Of a stretch of 64,000 bases of DNA, positions 52,035 to 60,609 are shown piece by piece. Made by a program: the position numbers and the translations under genes. The stretch comes from Streptomyces regalis. GTDB lineage: Bacteria; Actinomycetota; Actinomycetes; Streptomycetales; Streptomycetaceae. The stretch spans positions 1-64,000 of the forward strand of contig NZ_LLZG01000142.1 in NCBI RefSeq assembly GCF_001509475.1, given 5' to 3'. Within the stretch, counting starts at the first letter, position 1. Each line of letters opens with the position of its first letter. The notes under the pieces were generated by a model. That model was given only the letters and a program-made list of their open reading frames with translations. It made no database searches and was not told the DNA's origin.

Positions 52035-53494
52035 CGCAGGGATATCCTCATGTCGGTCACGCGCTGGGCCCGCTGCATGACCCATTCCTTCTCGCTGGTG
52101 TATTCGTGGACGGACGTGATGGCCAGCTTCATCGCTTCCTGGACGCGGTAGGCGCCGCTCTCGTAGAAGTCGAAGCCGATCAGGTCGAGGGTCGGGCTGA
52201 CGTCCAGGAAGTCCAGCAGCCACAGCATGTTGAAGCCGGTGGTCGGAATCCCCGACCAGGCGTCGGTGCCGAGCCTGCCGATGTTGCGCACGGGCCAGCG
52301 CAGCGACTCGTCGCCGAGGTGGGTCTGCGCGCCGGGCACCAGGCGGTTGCGCAGCGACCACTTCCAGTCGCCGGAGATGCCGCCGAAGACGAGCCGTGTG
52401 GTGACCTGCTTGTCCCAGTTGAACCCGTGCTTGTGGATGGTGGCGTGGATGTCGGTGCGGGTGCCTGTGTGCTTCGGGTCGATCTTGTACGAGTTGAAGC
52501 GCACGACGAGGTCGTACGCGTCGATCTCGGCGCCCATCGCACTGCTGCCCACGCGGCCGGAGTTGGCGATCAGGCAGATGGACTTGCCGGCGATCTGGTT
52601 GCGGAACTCGCCCAGGCTGATCCACCGCACGCCGCCGATGGTCGGGTCGGCGACCGGGCCGCGCATCCGGTTGCGGCGCTGCTCGGCGTAGAGCGCGAGG
52701 GCCTCGGTGAGCGCGGGGAGTTCGACGCCCGGGACGGCGGTGCGCAGGTCGAGGTACTGGCTGAGCAGCTCCTGCCGGTCGGCGGCCGGGGCGTCCTCCT
52801 CGGCCAGCCGAAGGAGCGCTCCCACGAGCCGCGGCTCGGCCTGAGTCCAGTCACCGATCGCGTGCGCGGCCAGGCCCTCGGCCCATACCTCGGCGGCAAG
52901 GCCGCGGGCGAAGTCCGTGGCACGCGGACACTGACGCCGCAGCAGGGCGAGCAGTTCCCGCTCCGTCTCGCTCGCCGTGCGCAGCCCGGCGATGCGGGGG
53001 CGGACTCCGAAGCCGTCGTCGTCGGTGAGGGCGAGGTAGCGCTCGTACGCCTCCACTGCCCCGTCCTCGTCGCCGAGGGTCTCCAGGAGACGGGCGCGCA
53101 GCCGCCAGCCGGCGCGGGAGTTCTTGCGCTGGGCCAGCACGGTGTCGCTGATGACGAGGGCGAGGTTCAACTCGTCGTCGTAGCCGCACTCCAGCGCCTT
53201 GTTGGCGACGGCGAGCAGCGCGTCGAGCAGCTCGTTCGAGACCCCTGAGGCGGGCGTCGCCGCGCCCTTGACCGCCCGCTTGAGCAGGGCACCGGCGCCG
53301 GCAGCGGCCGGTGCGGGGGCGGCGGGCCGGTCCGTGCTGCACACGACGAGCAGCTTGCGCAGCTGTTCGGCGAGTTCGGTGCGACGGCGGTCGAGGCTGC
53401 CGACGAGTTTGCCGCTGTGCACCGCACAGGCGCGCACGCAGTCGTCCAGCTCCCCTCCACGCGCACGTGCCCGTCTGTTCTGGACCCGCGTCAT
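52031..53494 (-). CDS. GT29-type sialyltransferase with helical N-terminal region
   Basis: 487 aa. The C-terminal 190 residues carry the sialylmotifs of eukaryotic GT29 enzymes. Motif L is at 307-335 (CLIANSGRVGSSAMGAEID then YDLVVRFNS), motif S at 416-441 (IPTTGFNMLWLLDFL…LDLIGF), and motif VS as H463-x4-E468 (HEYTSE). Also conserved is GTRTDIHAT. The first 290 residues are helical with TPR-like stretches (AWRLRARLLETLGDEDGAVEAYERYLAL). It should transfer CMP-activated sialic acid or Kdn. AGGAG lies upstream of ATG 53494. It is a strong partner for the neuB genes 10 kb away and is translationally coupled to the GT8-pyruvyltransferase. Confidence 0.82.
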   Translation of the reverse strand: MTRVQNRRARARGGELDDCVRACAVHSGKLVGSLDRRRTELAEQLRKLLVVCSTDRPAAPAPAAAGAGALLKRAVKGAATPASGVSNELLDALLAVANKALECGYDDELNLALVISDTVLAQRKNSRAGWRLRARLLETLGDEDGAVEAYERYLALTDDDGFGVRPRIAGLRTASETERELLALLRRQCPRATDFARGLAAEVWAEGLAAHAIGDWTQAEPRLVGALLRLAEEDAPAADRQELLSQYLDLRTAVPGVELPALTEALALYAEQRRNRMRGPVADPTIGGVRWISLGEFRNQIAGKSICLIANSGRVGSSAMGAEIDAYDLVVRFNSYKIDPKHTGTRTDIHATIHKHGFNWDKQVTTRLVFGGISGDWKWSLRNRLVPGAQTHLGDESLRWPVRNIGRLGTDAWSGIPTTGFNMLWLLDFLDVSPTLDLIGFDFYESGAYRVQEAMKLAITSVHEYTSEKEWVMQRAQRVTDMRISLR

Positions 53495-53757
53495 GGCACT
53501 CCTGTCTTCTTTTGCCAAAGCAATGCCGAATTTGCGGCTTCATTCACCGCGATTACCGCGACGTGGGGGGATGTTGGGAAAACCTAGAAACCGAAAACGA
53601 CGTCCAGGTGAACGCCTCGGGACCGGGCGGCGAATGGTTTGACGGTCAACGAGGTCCTCTCTGCGATTCGGACTAGTGTGCTGACGCGCCCACAGGCATG
53701 TGATGACGCACCCACAGCAACAGCAGAACCGCAGGACCACCCGTCGAGGGGATTTTC

Positions 53758-54879
53758 GTGACCAGCTTGACCGTCCGCCCGGCCCCCGAGACGACCGGGC
53801 GACCGGAGCCTGCACGGCCACCCCGTCAGACCCGGTTGCGGGCCCTGGACGGACTGCGGCTGATCGCCGCGCTGATGGTGGCGGCGTACCACTACGGCGG
53901 CCGCGGCGGTGACGTCACCCAGGCGTGGGGCGGCTCGCCCAAGGAGCAGTTCCCGACGCTGCACACGTACTTCGCCTACGGTCCCCTCGGCGTCCACATC
54001 TTCTTCGTCATCAGCGGGTTCGTGATCTGCATGAGCGGCTGGGGCCGGCCCCTGCGGTCGTTCTTCGCCTCCCGCGCCTCCCGGCTGCTGCCCGCCTACT
54101 GGGTGGCGGTCATCCTGGTGACGGCGGTGTTCGCCCTGCCGATGGTCGCCTACAAGGCGGTGTCGCCGAGCGACGCGCTGGTGAACATGACGCTGCTCCA
54201 GTACCCCCTGGGCGTGGACCGGGTGCTGGGAGTGTGCTGGACGCTGTGGGTGGAGATCAGGTTCTACGCGCTCTTCGCGCTGTGCGTCGTGCTGCCCGGG
54301 GTGAACCGGCGGCGCGTGATCCTCTTCTGTGCGGTCTGGACGCTGGCTGCGGCGATGGCGCAGAGCGCGCAGGAGCCGCTGCTGGACGTCGTGCTGATGC
54401 CCGAGTACGCCCCGTTCTTCATCGGCGGCATCGGCCTCTACCTCGTCCACCGCGACCGGCGGGACGCCTACGCCTGGGCCATCGTGGCGGTGAGCTTCCT
54501 GGTCGGGCAGCACTACGCGGTCCAGAGCCTGTGGAACGCCACCGACCCGAACGCCTTCGCCCACCGCACGTCCTTCGGCATCGTCCTGGTCGTCGCCTTC
54601 GGCTTCGTCGCGGTCGGCGCGATCGCGCTGGGCTGGCTGAACTGGGCCGACTGGCGCTGGCTGACGGTGGCGGGGGCGCTGACGTATCCGTTCTATCTGG
54701 TCCACGAGCACCTCGGCTGGGTGGTGATCCACGCCCTGCACCGCGACCTGGGCCTGGCGTCGGCGGCGACCTTCGCCCTGACGGTCGCGTCGATGCTGCT
54801 GCTGGCGTGGCTGCTGCACCGGTTCGTCGAGAAGCCGCTGACGCCGCGGCTGCGGGCGGTGCTGGCGAAGGCTCGCTAG
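53758..54879 (+). CDS. OafA/YrhL-type O-acyltransferase
   Basis: 373 aa with about ten membrane helices. ALDGLRLIAALMVAAYHYGG is the acyltransferase-3 family opening with the catalytic His in the first helix, HIFFVISGFVICMS matches FFVLSGF, FASRASRLLPAYWVAV supplies the Arg motif and VCWTLWVEIRFY the W-L-E motif. These enzymes acetylate surface polysaccharides outside the membrane. GTG 53758 has GAGGGG 8-9 nt upstream. It is divergent from the sialyltransferase and probably modifies the polymer. Its TAG stop lies inside the left terminal repeat of a MITE, so the original C-terminus may have been altered. Confidence 0.9.
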   Translation: MTSLTVRPAPETTGRPEPARPPRQTRLRALDGLRLIAALMVAAYHYGGRGGDVTQAWGGSPKEQFPTLHTYFAYGPLGVHIFFVISGFVICMSGWGRPLRSFFASRASRLLPAYWVAVILVTAVFALPMVAYKAVSPSDALVNMTLLQYPLGVDRVLGVCWTLWVEIRFYALFALCVVLPGVNRRRVILFCAVWTLAAAMAQSAQEPLLDVVLMPEYAPFFIGGIGLYLVHRDRRDAYAWAIVAVSFLVGQHYAVQSLWNATDPNAFAHRTSFGIVLVVAFGFVAVGAIALGWLNWADWRWLTVAGALTYPFYLVHEHLGWVVIHALHRDLGLASAATFALTVASMLLLAWLLHRFVEKPLTPRLRAVLAKAR

Positions 54880-55155
54880 GGCCTGTCTGACAATTCCCGT
54901 CGTCCGCCCGGAGGGCGGGCCGCGGCGTCATGGGGGTCCCCCCGCGCGAGGTTGTTCGAGCGTGGGGGAGCGTGCGATCGCAAGGCGCCGGAGTCGCCCT
55001 CGATGGGGGTGCCCCCGCGCGAGCCGAGCGAAGCCGGTTCGCGCGTGGGGGAGGAGCCACGTGGGCGGTTCGGCAACGCGGCTGGGGGTCCCCCCCTCTG
55101 GGGGAGTGCGTGCCAGACGCCGCGGGGCAGGCGGGAATTGTCAGACAGGCCCTAG
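54876..55155. mobile_element. 280-bp MITE with 24-bp perfect terminal inverted repeats
   Basis: The left end (54876-54899) and right end (55132-55155) are exact inverted copies, beginning CTAGGGCCTGTCTGACAATT. The outer CTAG on both sides may be a target duplication, as in some IS5-family elements. The interior has several hairpins (GGGGGTCCCCCC, GCCCCCGCGCGAGC…) and no coding frame of note. It overlaps the acyltransferase stop and ends about 80 bp before the methyltransferase start. A degraded relative is at 56151-56216. Its transposase would have to act in trans. Confidence 0.85.
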
Positions 55156-55233
55156 GGCCAACAGGCTCTAGCTGTTCACGGGATGTTCAACCGGCCGTCG
55201 GTTCGGGCGGTGTCCGGGGAGCAGGCTCGTGTC

Positions 55234-56148
55234 ATGGCCAACGCACAAGCAACCGACAAACACCCCGGTGAGCTCGCGGACGTCCCGGGCTGGTTCCCGC
55301 CCCTGGACCAGGTGCTGTTCACCTGGTTCCTCGACCGGCAGGAGCAGCAGGGAACAGGGGGCGACCTGCTGGAACTGGGCGCCTATATGGGCAAGAGCGC
55401 GATCCTCCTGGGCCACCATCTGCGGGGCGGCGAGAAGCTCACCGTGTGCGACCTGTTCGAGAGCGACGCCCCGGACGGGCCCAACCAGGCCGAGACCACC
55501 AAGTCGTACGCCTCCCTCACCCGGCAGGCCTTCGAGCGGAACTACCTCTCCTTCCACGACACTCTGCCGACGGTGATCCAGGCGCCCAGTTCCGTGATCG
55601 CCAAGGAGGTCGGCCCCGGCACCTGCCGCTTCGTCCACATCGACGCCTCGCACCTGTACGAGCACGTGTACGGCGACATCGGTGCGGCCCGGGAGATCCT
55701 GCTGCCCGAGGGCGTCGTGGTCCTCGACGACTTCCGCTCCGAGCACACGCCAGGTGTCTCGGTCGCCGCCTGGGAGGCCGTGCTCAACCGGGGTCTGCGC
55801 CCGATCTGTCTCAGTACACAGAAGCTGTACGGCACCTGGGGCGACCCCGAGCCCGTCCAGGAGGAGCTGCTCACCATGCTCCGGCAGCACACGGACTGCG
55901 GGCTGAGCGTGCAGTGGGCCGCGGGACACCGCCTGGTCCGCACCCGGTCCAAGGGCATGCAGCCACCGCCCTTCCCGCGCTCGCGTCACTACGTGCCGCC
56001 GGCATCCGCTCCCCAGACTCCCCCGGCATCCCGCCCCCGGACCGCCCGCCCCGCCCGGCCCCGCTCCCACGCCCGCCGCCTCGCCGTCGATCTGCTGCCA
56101 CCGGTCGTCACCCGCGCCATACGCAGGGCGCGCACGAGCCGCGCTTGA
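55234..56148 (+). CDS. TylF/CmcI-like methyltransferase
   Basis: 304 aa. LLELGAYMGKSAILLGHHLRGGEKLTVCDLFES is motif I plus the acidic residue for the SAM ribose. HIDASHLYEHVYGDIGAAREILLPEGVVVLDDFRSEHTPGV matches the HIDGxHxYexvxxDl and DDF of Methyltransf_24 (CmcI/TylF), which bind a metal and methylate sugar hydroxyls. The last 60 residues are Pro/Arg-rich and basic. It lies at the end of the polymer locus after a MITE insertion. The ATG 55234 is used, although an in-frame GTG lies immediately upstream. Confidence 0.8.
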   Translation: MANAQATDKHPGELADVPGWFPPLDQVLFTWFLDRQEQQGTGGDLLELGAYMGKSAILLGHHLRGGEKLTVCDLFESDAPDGPNQAETTKSYASLTRQAFERNYLSFHDTLPTVIQAPSSVIAKEVGPGTCRFVHIDASHLYEHVYGDIGAAREILLPEGVVVLDDFRSEHTPGVSVAAWEAVLNRGLRPICLSTQKLYGTWGDPEPVQEELLTMLRQHTDCGLSVQWAAGHRLVRTRSKGMQPPPFPRSRHYVPPASAPQTPPASRPRTARPARPRSHARRLAVDLLPPVVTRAIRRARTSRA

Positions 56149-56150
56149 GA

Positions 56151-56216
56151 GCCTGTGAACAAGCCCCGTCATCCGCCCGAAGGGCCGGGGCTGCGCCCGC
56201 CGCGATGGGGGGCACC
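56151..56216. repeat. Degraded MITE remnant
   Basis: GCCTGTGAACAAGCCCCGTCATCCGCCCGAAGGGC and what follows resemble the first 70 bp of the MITE at 54876 (GCCTGTCTGACAATTCCCGT, then CGTCCGCCCGGAGGGC), with many changes and no right end. Confidence 0.5.
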
Positions 56217-56225
56217 GGGCGGCCC

Positions 56226-56876
56226 TCACCCGATCCCGTATCGCGCCTCGATCCCCGCGATCACCAGGGCCAGGCCCTCCTCGAAGTGCCGGTCGTAGTC
56301 CTCGAAGATCTCCGCGCCGGCCCGGGCCGACAGGGGGAAGTCGGCCATGAGGCCGGCGCGTTCCTCGACGTCGTAGCCCGCGCGGCGCTCGTCCGGCATG
56401 GGCTGGACGCCCTGCTCCTCGGTGACGAAGCCGAGGGTGTACAGGTACGTCGTCGTCATCGCGCGGACCGCCTGGGCGAGGGTGAAACCGGCGGTCGTGA
56501 ACAGGCGCAGGTTGTCCTCCATCTGCTCGGCGTGCTCGACGCCGGTGAAGCGTGAGCCGCTGAAGACCTTCGCTCCGTCGCGGTGGCCGAGCAGGGCCGT
56601 ACGCAGTCCGCGGTTGGACTTGAGCAACCGCTCCTGCCAGGTGTCGCCGGGGTCGAGGGAGGTCCCGGCGACCATCCGGCGGTACATCTCCGTCGCCATC
56701 TCGTCGAGCAGCGCCTGCTTGTCCTTGAAGTGCCAGTACAGGGCCGGCGCCTTGACCTCCAGCTCCTTGGCGATGGCACGCAGGGACAGGCCGTCCAGAC
56801 CGACCTCGTTCAGGAGCCTCAGGGCGGTGTCCGCGACGCGTTTGCGGTCGAGGGGTGCTCGGCGTTCCGTATTCAC
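56226..56876 (-). CDS. TetR-family repressor of the adjacent monooxygenase (TetR_C type)
   Basis: 216 aa. The HTH at 29-48 (SLRAIAKELEVKAPALYWHFKDKQALLDEM) is the true TetR class with ALYWHF. The C-terminal half contains GSRFTGVEHAEQMEDNLRLFTTAGFTLAQAVRAMTTTYLYTLGFVTEEQ, the tetracycline-repressor-like TetR_C pocket. It is divergent from an FAD monooxygenase, like tetR and tetX or otrR-type pairs. Two perfect palindromes CTTAACGNCGTTAAG in the 71-nt intergenic space are obvious operators, so it should repress both genes and be released by a polycyclic ligand. Confidence 0.92.
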   Translation of the reverse strand: MNTERRAPLDRKRVADTALRLLNEVGLDGLSLRAIAKELEVKAPALYWHFKDKQALLDEMATEMYRRMVAGTSLDPGDTWQERLLKSNRGLRTALLGHRDGAKVFSGSRFTGVEHAEQMEDNLRLFTTAGFTLAQAVRAMTTTYLYTLGFVTEEQGVQPMPDERRAGYDVEERAGLMADFPLSARAGAEIFEDYDRHFEEGLALVIAGIEARYGIG

Positions 56877-56885
56877 GCTTGACAG

Positions 56886-56900
56886 CTTAACGACGTTAAG
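56886..56900. promoter_or_regulatory. TetR operator 1
   Basis: CTTAACGACGTTAAG, a 15-bp palindrome directly upstream of the repressor gene. It matches operator 2 except for the central base. Confidence 0.88.
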
Positions 56901-56922
56901 GGGACGCTTGCACCCGACGGTA

Positions 56923-56937
56923 CTTAACGGCGTTAAG
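56923..56937. promoter_or_regulatory. TetR operator 2
   Basis: CTTAACGGCGTTAAG, 10 nt before the monooxygenase start and 37 bp centre to centre from operator 1, so two dimers could bind at once. Confidence 0.88.
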
Positions 56938-56947
56938 GGGGACTGGC

Positions 56948-58360
56948 ATGAACGTGGACGTCCTGATCGTGGGCGCGGGGCCGACCGGGCTCACGCTGGG
57001 CATCGACCTGGCCCGGCAGGAGGTGGACGCCCTGGTCGTCGAGCGGGCCGACGGACTCTTCCCGGGGTCCCGCGGCAAGGGGATCCAGCCCCGCACCATG
57101 GAGGTCTTCGACGACCTGGGCGTACTCGACGCGATCCGCGCAGCGGGCGGAAGCTATCCGGTCGGCATGATCTGGCAGGACGGCGAGCGGGTCGGCGAGC
57201 ACCAGATGTTCGACCCGGCCGAGGTCGGCGAGGACGCGCCGTACACCGAGCCGTGGATGGTGCCGCAGTGGCGCACGCAGGAGATCCTGCTGGCGCGGCT
57301 GGAGGAGCTCGGCGGGAAGGTGGCCTTCGGTCGGGAGGTCGTCGGCCTCGCGCAGGACGACGAGGGGGTGCGGACGGAGTTCGCCGACGGCAGTGCCGTG
57401 CGCGCCCGGTACGCCGTCGCCGCCGACGGCGGCCGCTCGGCGGTGCGGCGGGCGCTGGGGATCGGGATGACGGGCGAGACCGTCGACCCGAACCCGATGC
57501 TGGTGGCGGACGTCCGGATCAGCGGCCTGGACCGGGACAACTGGCACATCTTTCCGCCGCCCGGGGAGGGCGACGGCTTCCTGGCGATCTGCCCGCTGGC
57601 GGGCACGGAGGACTTCCAGCTGATCGCCCAGTTCGCGGAGGGCAACGAGCCGGACCTGTCCCTCGCGGGCATCCGCGAGGTCGTCGCCGCCCGCTCGCAC
57701 CTGTCCCGTGCGGATGTGACGGAGCTGCGCTGGGCCTCGGACTTCCGCCCGCGGGCGGCACTGGCGGACCGGTTCCGCGAGGGCCGGGTGTTCCTCGCCG
57801 GAGACGCGGCGCACGTGCACTCACCGGCCGGCGGCCAGGGCCTCAACACCAGTGTCCAGGACGCCTACAACCTGGGCTGGAAGCTGGGCGCGGTACTGGG
57901 CGGCGACACGCCCGAGTCGCTGCTGGACACGTACGAGGAGGAACGACGCCCCATCGCCGCGGACATGCTCGGCCTTTCCACCGGCGTCCACCGCGGCGAG
58001 GTCCGGCGCGGTGAGGCGACCCGGCAACTGGGGCTGGGCTACCGGGACTCGTCACTGACGAAGGAGACGCGCACGAACCCGGGCCGCGTCCACGCGGGCG
58101 ACCGCGCACCCGACGGCACGGTGGACGGCGTCCGGCTTTTCGACGCGTTTCGCGGTCCCCACTGGACACTGCTGACGGTCGGTACGGACACGGCACTGCC
58201 ACCGCTCGCCCTCCCCACGGTCCGGGTCCCCTCGTACGAGGCGTACGGCACCGGCGTCTTCCTGATCCGCCCCGACGGCTACGTGGGCTGGGCGGGCACG
58301 ACGGCTTCGGGGCTGGCGGCATACGTACAGGGCTCCCATGGAGAATTAAGGAAGGGGTAA
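56948..58360 (+). CDS. FAD-dependent aromatic monooxygenase
   Basis: 470 aa group A hydroxylase: VLIVGAGPTGLTLGIDLARQ (FAD GxGxxG at 9-14), GKGIQPRTMEVFDDLGV, the DG motif in AVAADGGRSAVRRALG and GRVFLAGDAAHVHSPAGGQGLNTSVQDAYNLGWKL (GD motif near 285). A thioredoxin-like C-terminal domain completes the PheA/TfdB-like architecture of rifampicin, tetracycline and polyketide hydroxylases. With the ligand-responsive repressor it fits detoxification of a polycyclic compound. Leu467 is encoded by TTA (58346-58348), the rare codon read by the bldA tRNA, so full translation may be developmentally controlled. Confidence 0.9.
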   Translation: MNVDVLIVGAGPTGLTLGIDLARQEVDALVVERADGLFPGSRGKGIQPRTMEVFDDLGVLDAIRAAGGSYPVGMIWQDGERVGEHQMFDPAEVGEDAPYTEPWMVPQWRTQEILLARLEELGGKVAFGREVVGLAQDDEGVRTEFADGSAVRARYAVAADGGRSAVRRALGIGMTGETVDPNPMLVADVRISGLDRDNWHIFPPPGEGDGFLAICPLAGTEDFQLIAQFAEGNEPDLSLAGIREVVAARSHLSRADVTELRWASDFRPRAALADRFREGRVFLAGDAAHVHSPAGGQGLNTSVQDAYNLGWKLGAVLGGDTPESLLDTYEEERRPIAADMLGLSTGVHRGEVRRGEATRQLGLGYRDSSLTKETRTNPGRVHAGDRAPDGTVDGVRLFDAFRGPHWTLLTVGTDTALPPLALPTVRVPSYEAYGTGVFLIRPDGYVGWAGTTASGLAAYVQGSHGELRKG

Positions 58361-58493
58361 AGCGACAGGTCACGGGCGCTTTTCAGTCACCCGCCACACA
58401 CTCGCTTCTCCTGCGTGACACCTGCGGTTCATCCGCGGCCCCTGAGATGTGGATCGCACGGCGCGAGCGCGAGCGCGAGAGAAAGGTGTCACT

Positions 58494-59363
58494 GTGCGAG
58501 ACCCTCGGATTGCCGCGATCGGCAAGGGACTGAAGCGCCGAGGAAGACTGATGAAGGAGGCGGTGAGCCCCCCGCGCCAAGGCCTGGACGCCGTTCCATC
58601 ACCTCGGCCGACCGCGGACTCCTACAGCGCTCCGCCCGCCCCGCGCCTGGTGGAATCGCCGGTTTTCGTGCTGTCCTCGGTGCGCTCCGGATCGACCCTG
58701 CTGCGGATGCTGCTGAACAGCCACAGCCAGATCCGGGCCCCGCACGAGATGCACCTGCGCACTGTGCACGTCCACCTGTCCCGCGATTTCACCGCGGCCG
58801 CCATGCAGGAACTCCAACTCGACAAGAACGAACTGGAGCACCTGCTCTGGGACCGGGTGCTGCACCTTGAGCTCACCCGCAGCGGCAAGGAAGTCATCGT
58901 CGACAAGACCCCGCCGAACACCCTCATCTGGCCGCGACTGCGACGATGTTGGCCGAAGGCACGCCACATCGTCCTGCTGCGCCACCCGGCCGCGGTCATC
59001 ACGTCCCTGACCAGCCGCCGAGCGGATCCCGACCACGAGGCCATCCGCGCCGAAGTGCTCGGCTACTGCGAGAAGCTGGAGGAGGCAAGGCAGAACCTCG
59101 ATGCCCACGTGATCACGTACGAGGAACTGACCGCGGAACCGGAGCGGGTGACCCGCGGCGTCTGCGCGTATCTCGGTGTCCCCTGGGAGCCCGGCATGCT
59201 CGATTACGGCGGCAAGGACCACGGCACGCTCCGCCCGCAGCTGGGTGACTGGTCCAGCACGATCAGATCCGGCCGCATCCAGCCCGGCCGCACGGCCGAT
59301 TCGGGCGTCGAACTGCCCCCGCGCCTGAGAGAGTTGACTCAGGCATGGGGCTACCCGGTCTGA
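58494..59363 (+). CDS. Sulfotransferase
   Basis: 289 aa. The PAPS 5'-phosphosulfate loop is SSVRSGSTLLRMLLNSH (about 60-76), and the 3'-phosphate site is HIVLLRHPAAVITSLTSRRA near 160-175. HVITYEELTAEPERVTRGVCAYLGVPWEPGMLDYGG is the C-terminal lid of the Sulfotransfer_3 family. It would move sulfate from PAPS to an alcohol or amine of a sugar, lipid or small molecule. GTG 58494 has AAAGGTG 7 nt upstream. It stands after a TA-free GCGAGC-rich stretch with short tandem repeats. The acceptor is unknown, but location next to surface-polymer genes makes a sulfated glycan possible. Confidence 0.85.
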   Translation: MRDPRIAAIGKGLKRRGRLMKEAVSPPRQGLDAVPSPRPTADSYSAPPAPRLVESPVFVLSSVRSGSTLLRMLLNSHSQIRAPHEMHLRTVHVHLSRDFTAAAMQELQLDKNELEHLLWDRVLHLELTRSGKEVIVDKTPPNTLIWPRLRRCWPKARHIVLLRHPAAVITSLTSRRADPDHEAIRAEVLGYCEKLEEARQNLDAHVITYEELTAEPERVTRGVCAYLGVPWEPGMLDYGGKDHGTLRPQLGDWSSTIRSGRIQPGRTADSGVELPPRLRELTQAWGYPV

Positions 59364-59411
59364 ACGGGGGCATGGGCCTTCCGGTCGTACGTACATCTGG
59401 GCGCCCCATGC

Positions 59412-59449
59412 TGCCGTACCCCCTGGCGAGGGCGACAGAGGGTACGGCA
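59412..59449. terminator. Bidirectional terminator
   Basis: TGCCGTACCC (59412-59421) pairs perfectly with GGGTACGGCA (59440-59449). It lies between the convergent sulfotransferase and sialidase-like genes. Confidence 0.75.
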
Positions 59450-59457
59450 TGGGTGGA

Positions 59458-60609
59458 TCAGGGTGCGTCGGAGATGTCGAGCTTGTTCACCTTGATCCGG
59501 GAGGTGTCGAACTCCCAGGCCACGAAGAACTTGCCCGGGGCGTACTCGTCGGCCATGGGGTACGTGTCCCAGCCTTCGCCCGTGCCGGCCGGGGTCGGAT
59601 CCAGCTCGGCCGAAGGGCCATCGGCGAAGAACTTGGCGGCGCTCCAGGCCGCGCCGGGGCGTTTGGTCTTGTAGTTGAGGGCCGGGCGCGTCTCGGTGCT
59701 CGTGCCGGTGGTGTAGATGTACAGGTACTGGCCGTTGCCGTCCTTGGTGAAGAAGCTCCTGGCCACGTTGTAGCTCGGCAGGCCGGCTGCGGCGGTGAAG
59801 GACGTCCAGGTCAGGCCGCCGTCGGAACTGGTGGCCGTCATGGCGTTGGCGTTGTCGGCGCGGGCGACCATCACCAGCTTGTTCGGGTCGTCCTGTGAGA
59901 CAGCGATCTGGTTCTCACCGGCCTTGACGCCTACATCGTTCCCGTTCGCGACGGTGCCGCCGGCCGTCCAGGTCTTCAGGTCCGAGGAGATCAGCACTCC
60001 GTTCTGTCGGCCCGATGCCCAGAACGGGATGACGTGCTTGCCGTTGGCCAGCTTGAGCGGGCGTCCGGAGAGGGCGAGGTTCGCGAATCCTTCGTCGGCG
60101 GTGGTCTCCGGGAGGTCGAGCGGCATGGTGACGGGGAAGTCCTGCCAGGTGTGCCCCTCGTCGGTGCTGCGCTTGACGACGATGCCGTTGATGGGCAGAC
60201 CGTTGGTGTTGGTGGCCGCGGTCCGCCCGAGATAGGCGAACAGCTCGTTGCCCGACTGGTAGAGGAGGACGTAGTGCCAGGCGTACTGGTCGGTCTCCTG
60301 TGCCAGCATCTGCGGACGACTCCAGCTCGCGCCACCGTCGGTGGTGTACGAGTACCGGATGTGGCCCATGTCGACCTTGTTGGGCGTCAGGCCTTCCCGC
60401 CACGCCACGACCGCGTTGTTCGCGCTCGTGCTGATGATGTCGGGGGTGCGGGGGCCGTCGCCCCCGGTCGCCGTGTTGATGTAGACGCTCTTCTCGGCCG
60501 ATGTGCCCTCGGCGGAGGCCGGGCCGGGCAGGAGAAGGCCCGTCACGACGGCGAGCACGAGTGTGGTCAGGAGTGCGGTCCAGGCCCGCTTGCGGGTCAC
60601 CACAGCCAT
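59458..60609 (-). CDS. Secreted sialidase-like beta-propeller (exo-alpha-sialidase family)
   Basis: 383 aa. A Sec signal peptide (TALLTTLVLAVVTGLLLPGPASA) precedes a six-bladed BNR propeller with Asp-box motifs: SYTTDGGASWS, RSTDEGHTWQD and TSSDGGLTWTS. KSVYINTATGGDGPRTPDIISTSANNAVVAWREG is the opening of PF13088-type sialidases, but the Arg triad and FRIP motif are not evident, so another glycan may be the substrate. The start overlaps the stop of the preceding lectin gene by 13 nt. A role in trimming a nonulosonic polymer is tempting but unproved. Confidence 0.8.
   Translation of the reverse strand: MAVVTRKRAWTALLTTLVLAVVTGLLLPGPASAEGTSAEKSVYINTATGGDGPRTPDIISTSANNAVVAWREGLTPNKVDMGHIRYSYTTDGGASWSRPQMLAQETDQYAWHYVLLYQSGNELFAYLGRTAATNTNGLPINGIVVKRSTDEGHTWQDFPVTMPLDLPETTADEGFANLALSGRPLKLANGKHVIPFWASGRQNGVLISSDLKTWTAGGTVANGNDVGVKAGENQIAVSQDDPNKLVMVARADNANAMTATSSDGGLTWTSFTAAAGLPSYNVARSFFTKDGNGQYLYIYTTGTSTETRPALNYKTKRPGAAWSAAKFFADGPSAELDPTPAGTGEGWDTYPMADEYAPGKFFVAWEFDTSRIKVNKLDISDAP

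Noticed and set aside
49698..52625. Very long N-terminal extension of the GT8 fusion (975 aa)
   Set aside because: The first 197 residues overlap the sialyltransferase gene antisense-like and have no domain. The ATGA overlap at 52034 is the natural start.
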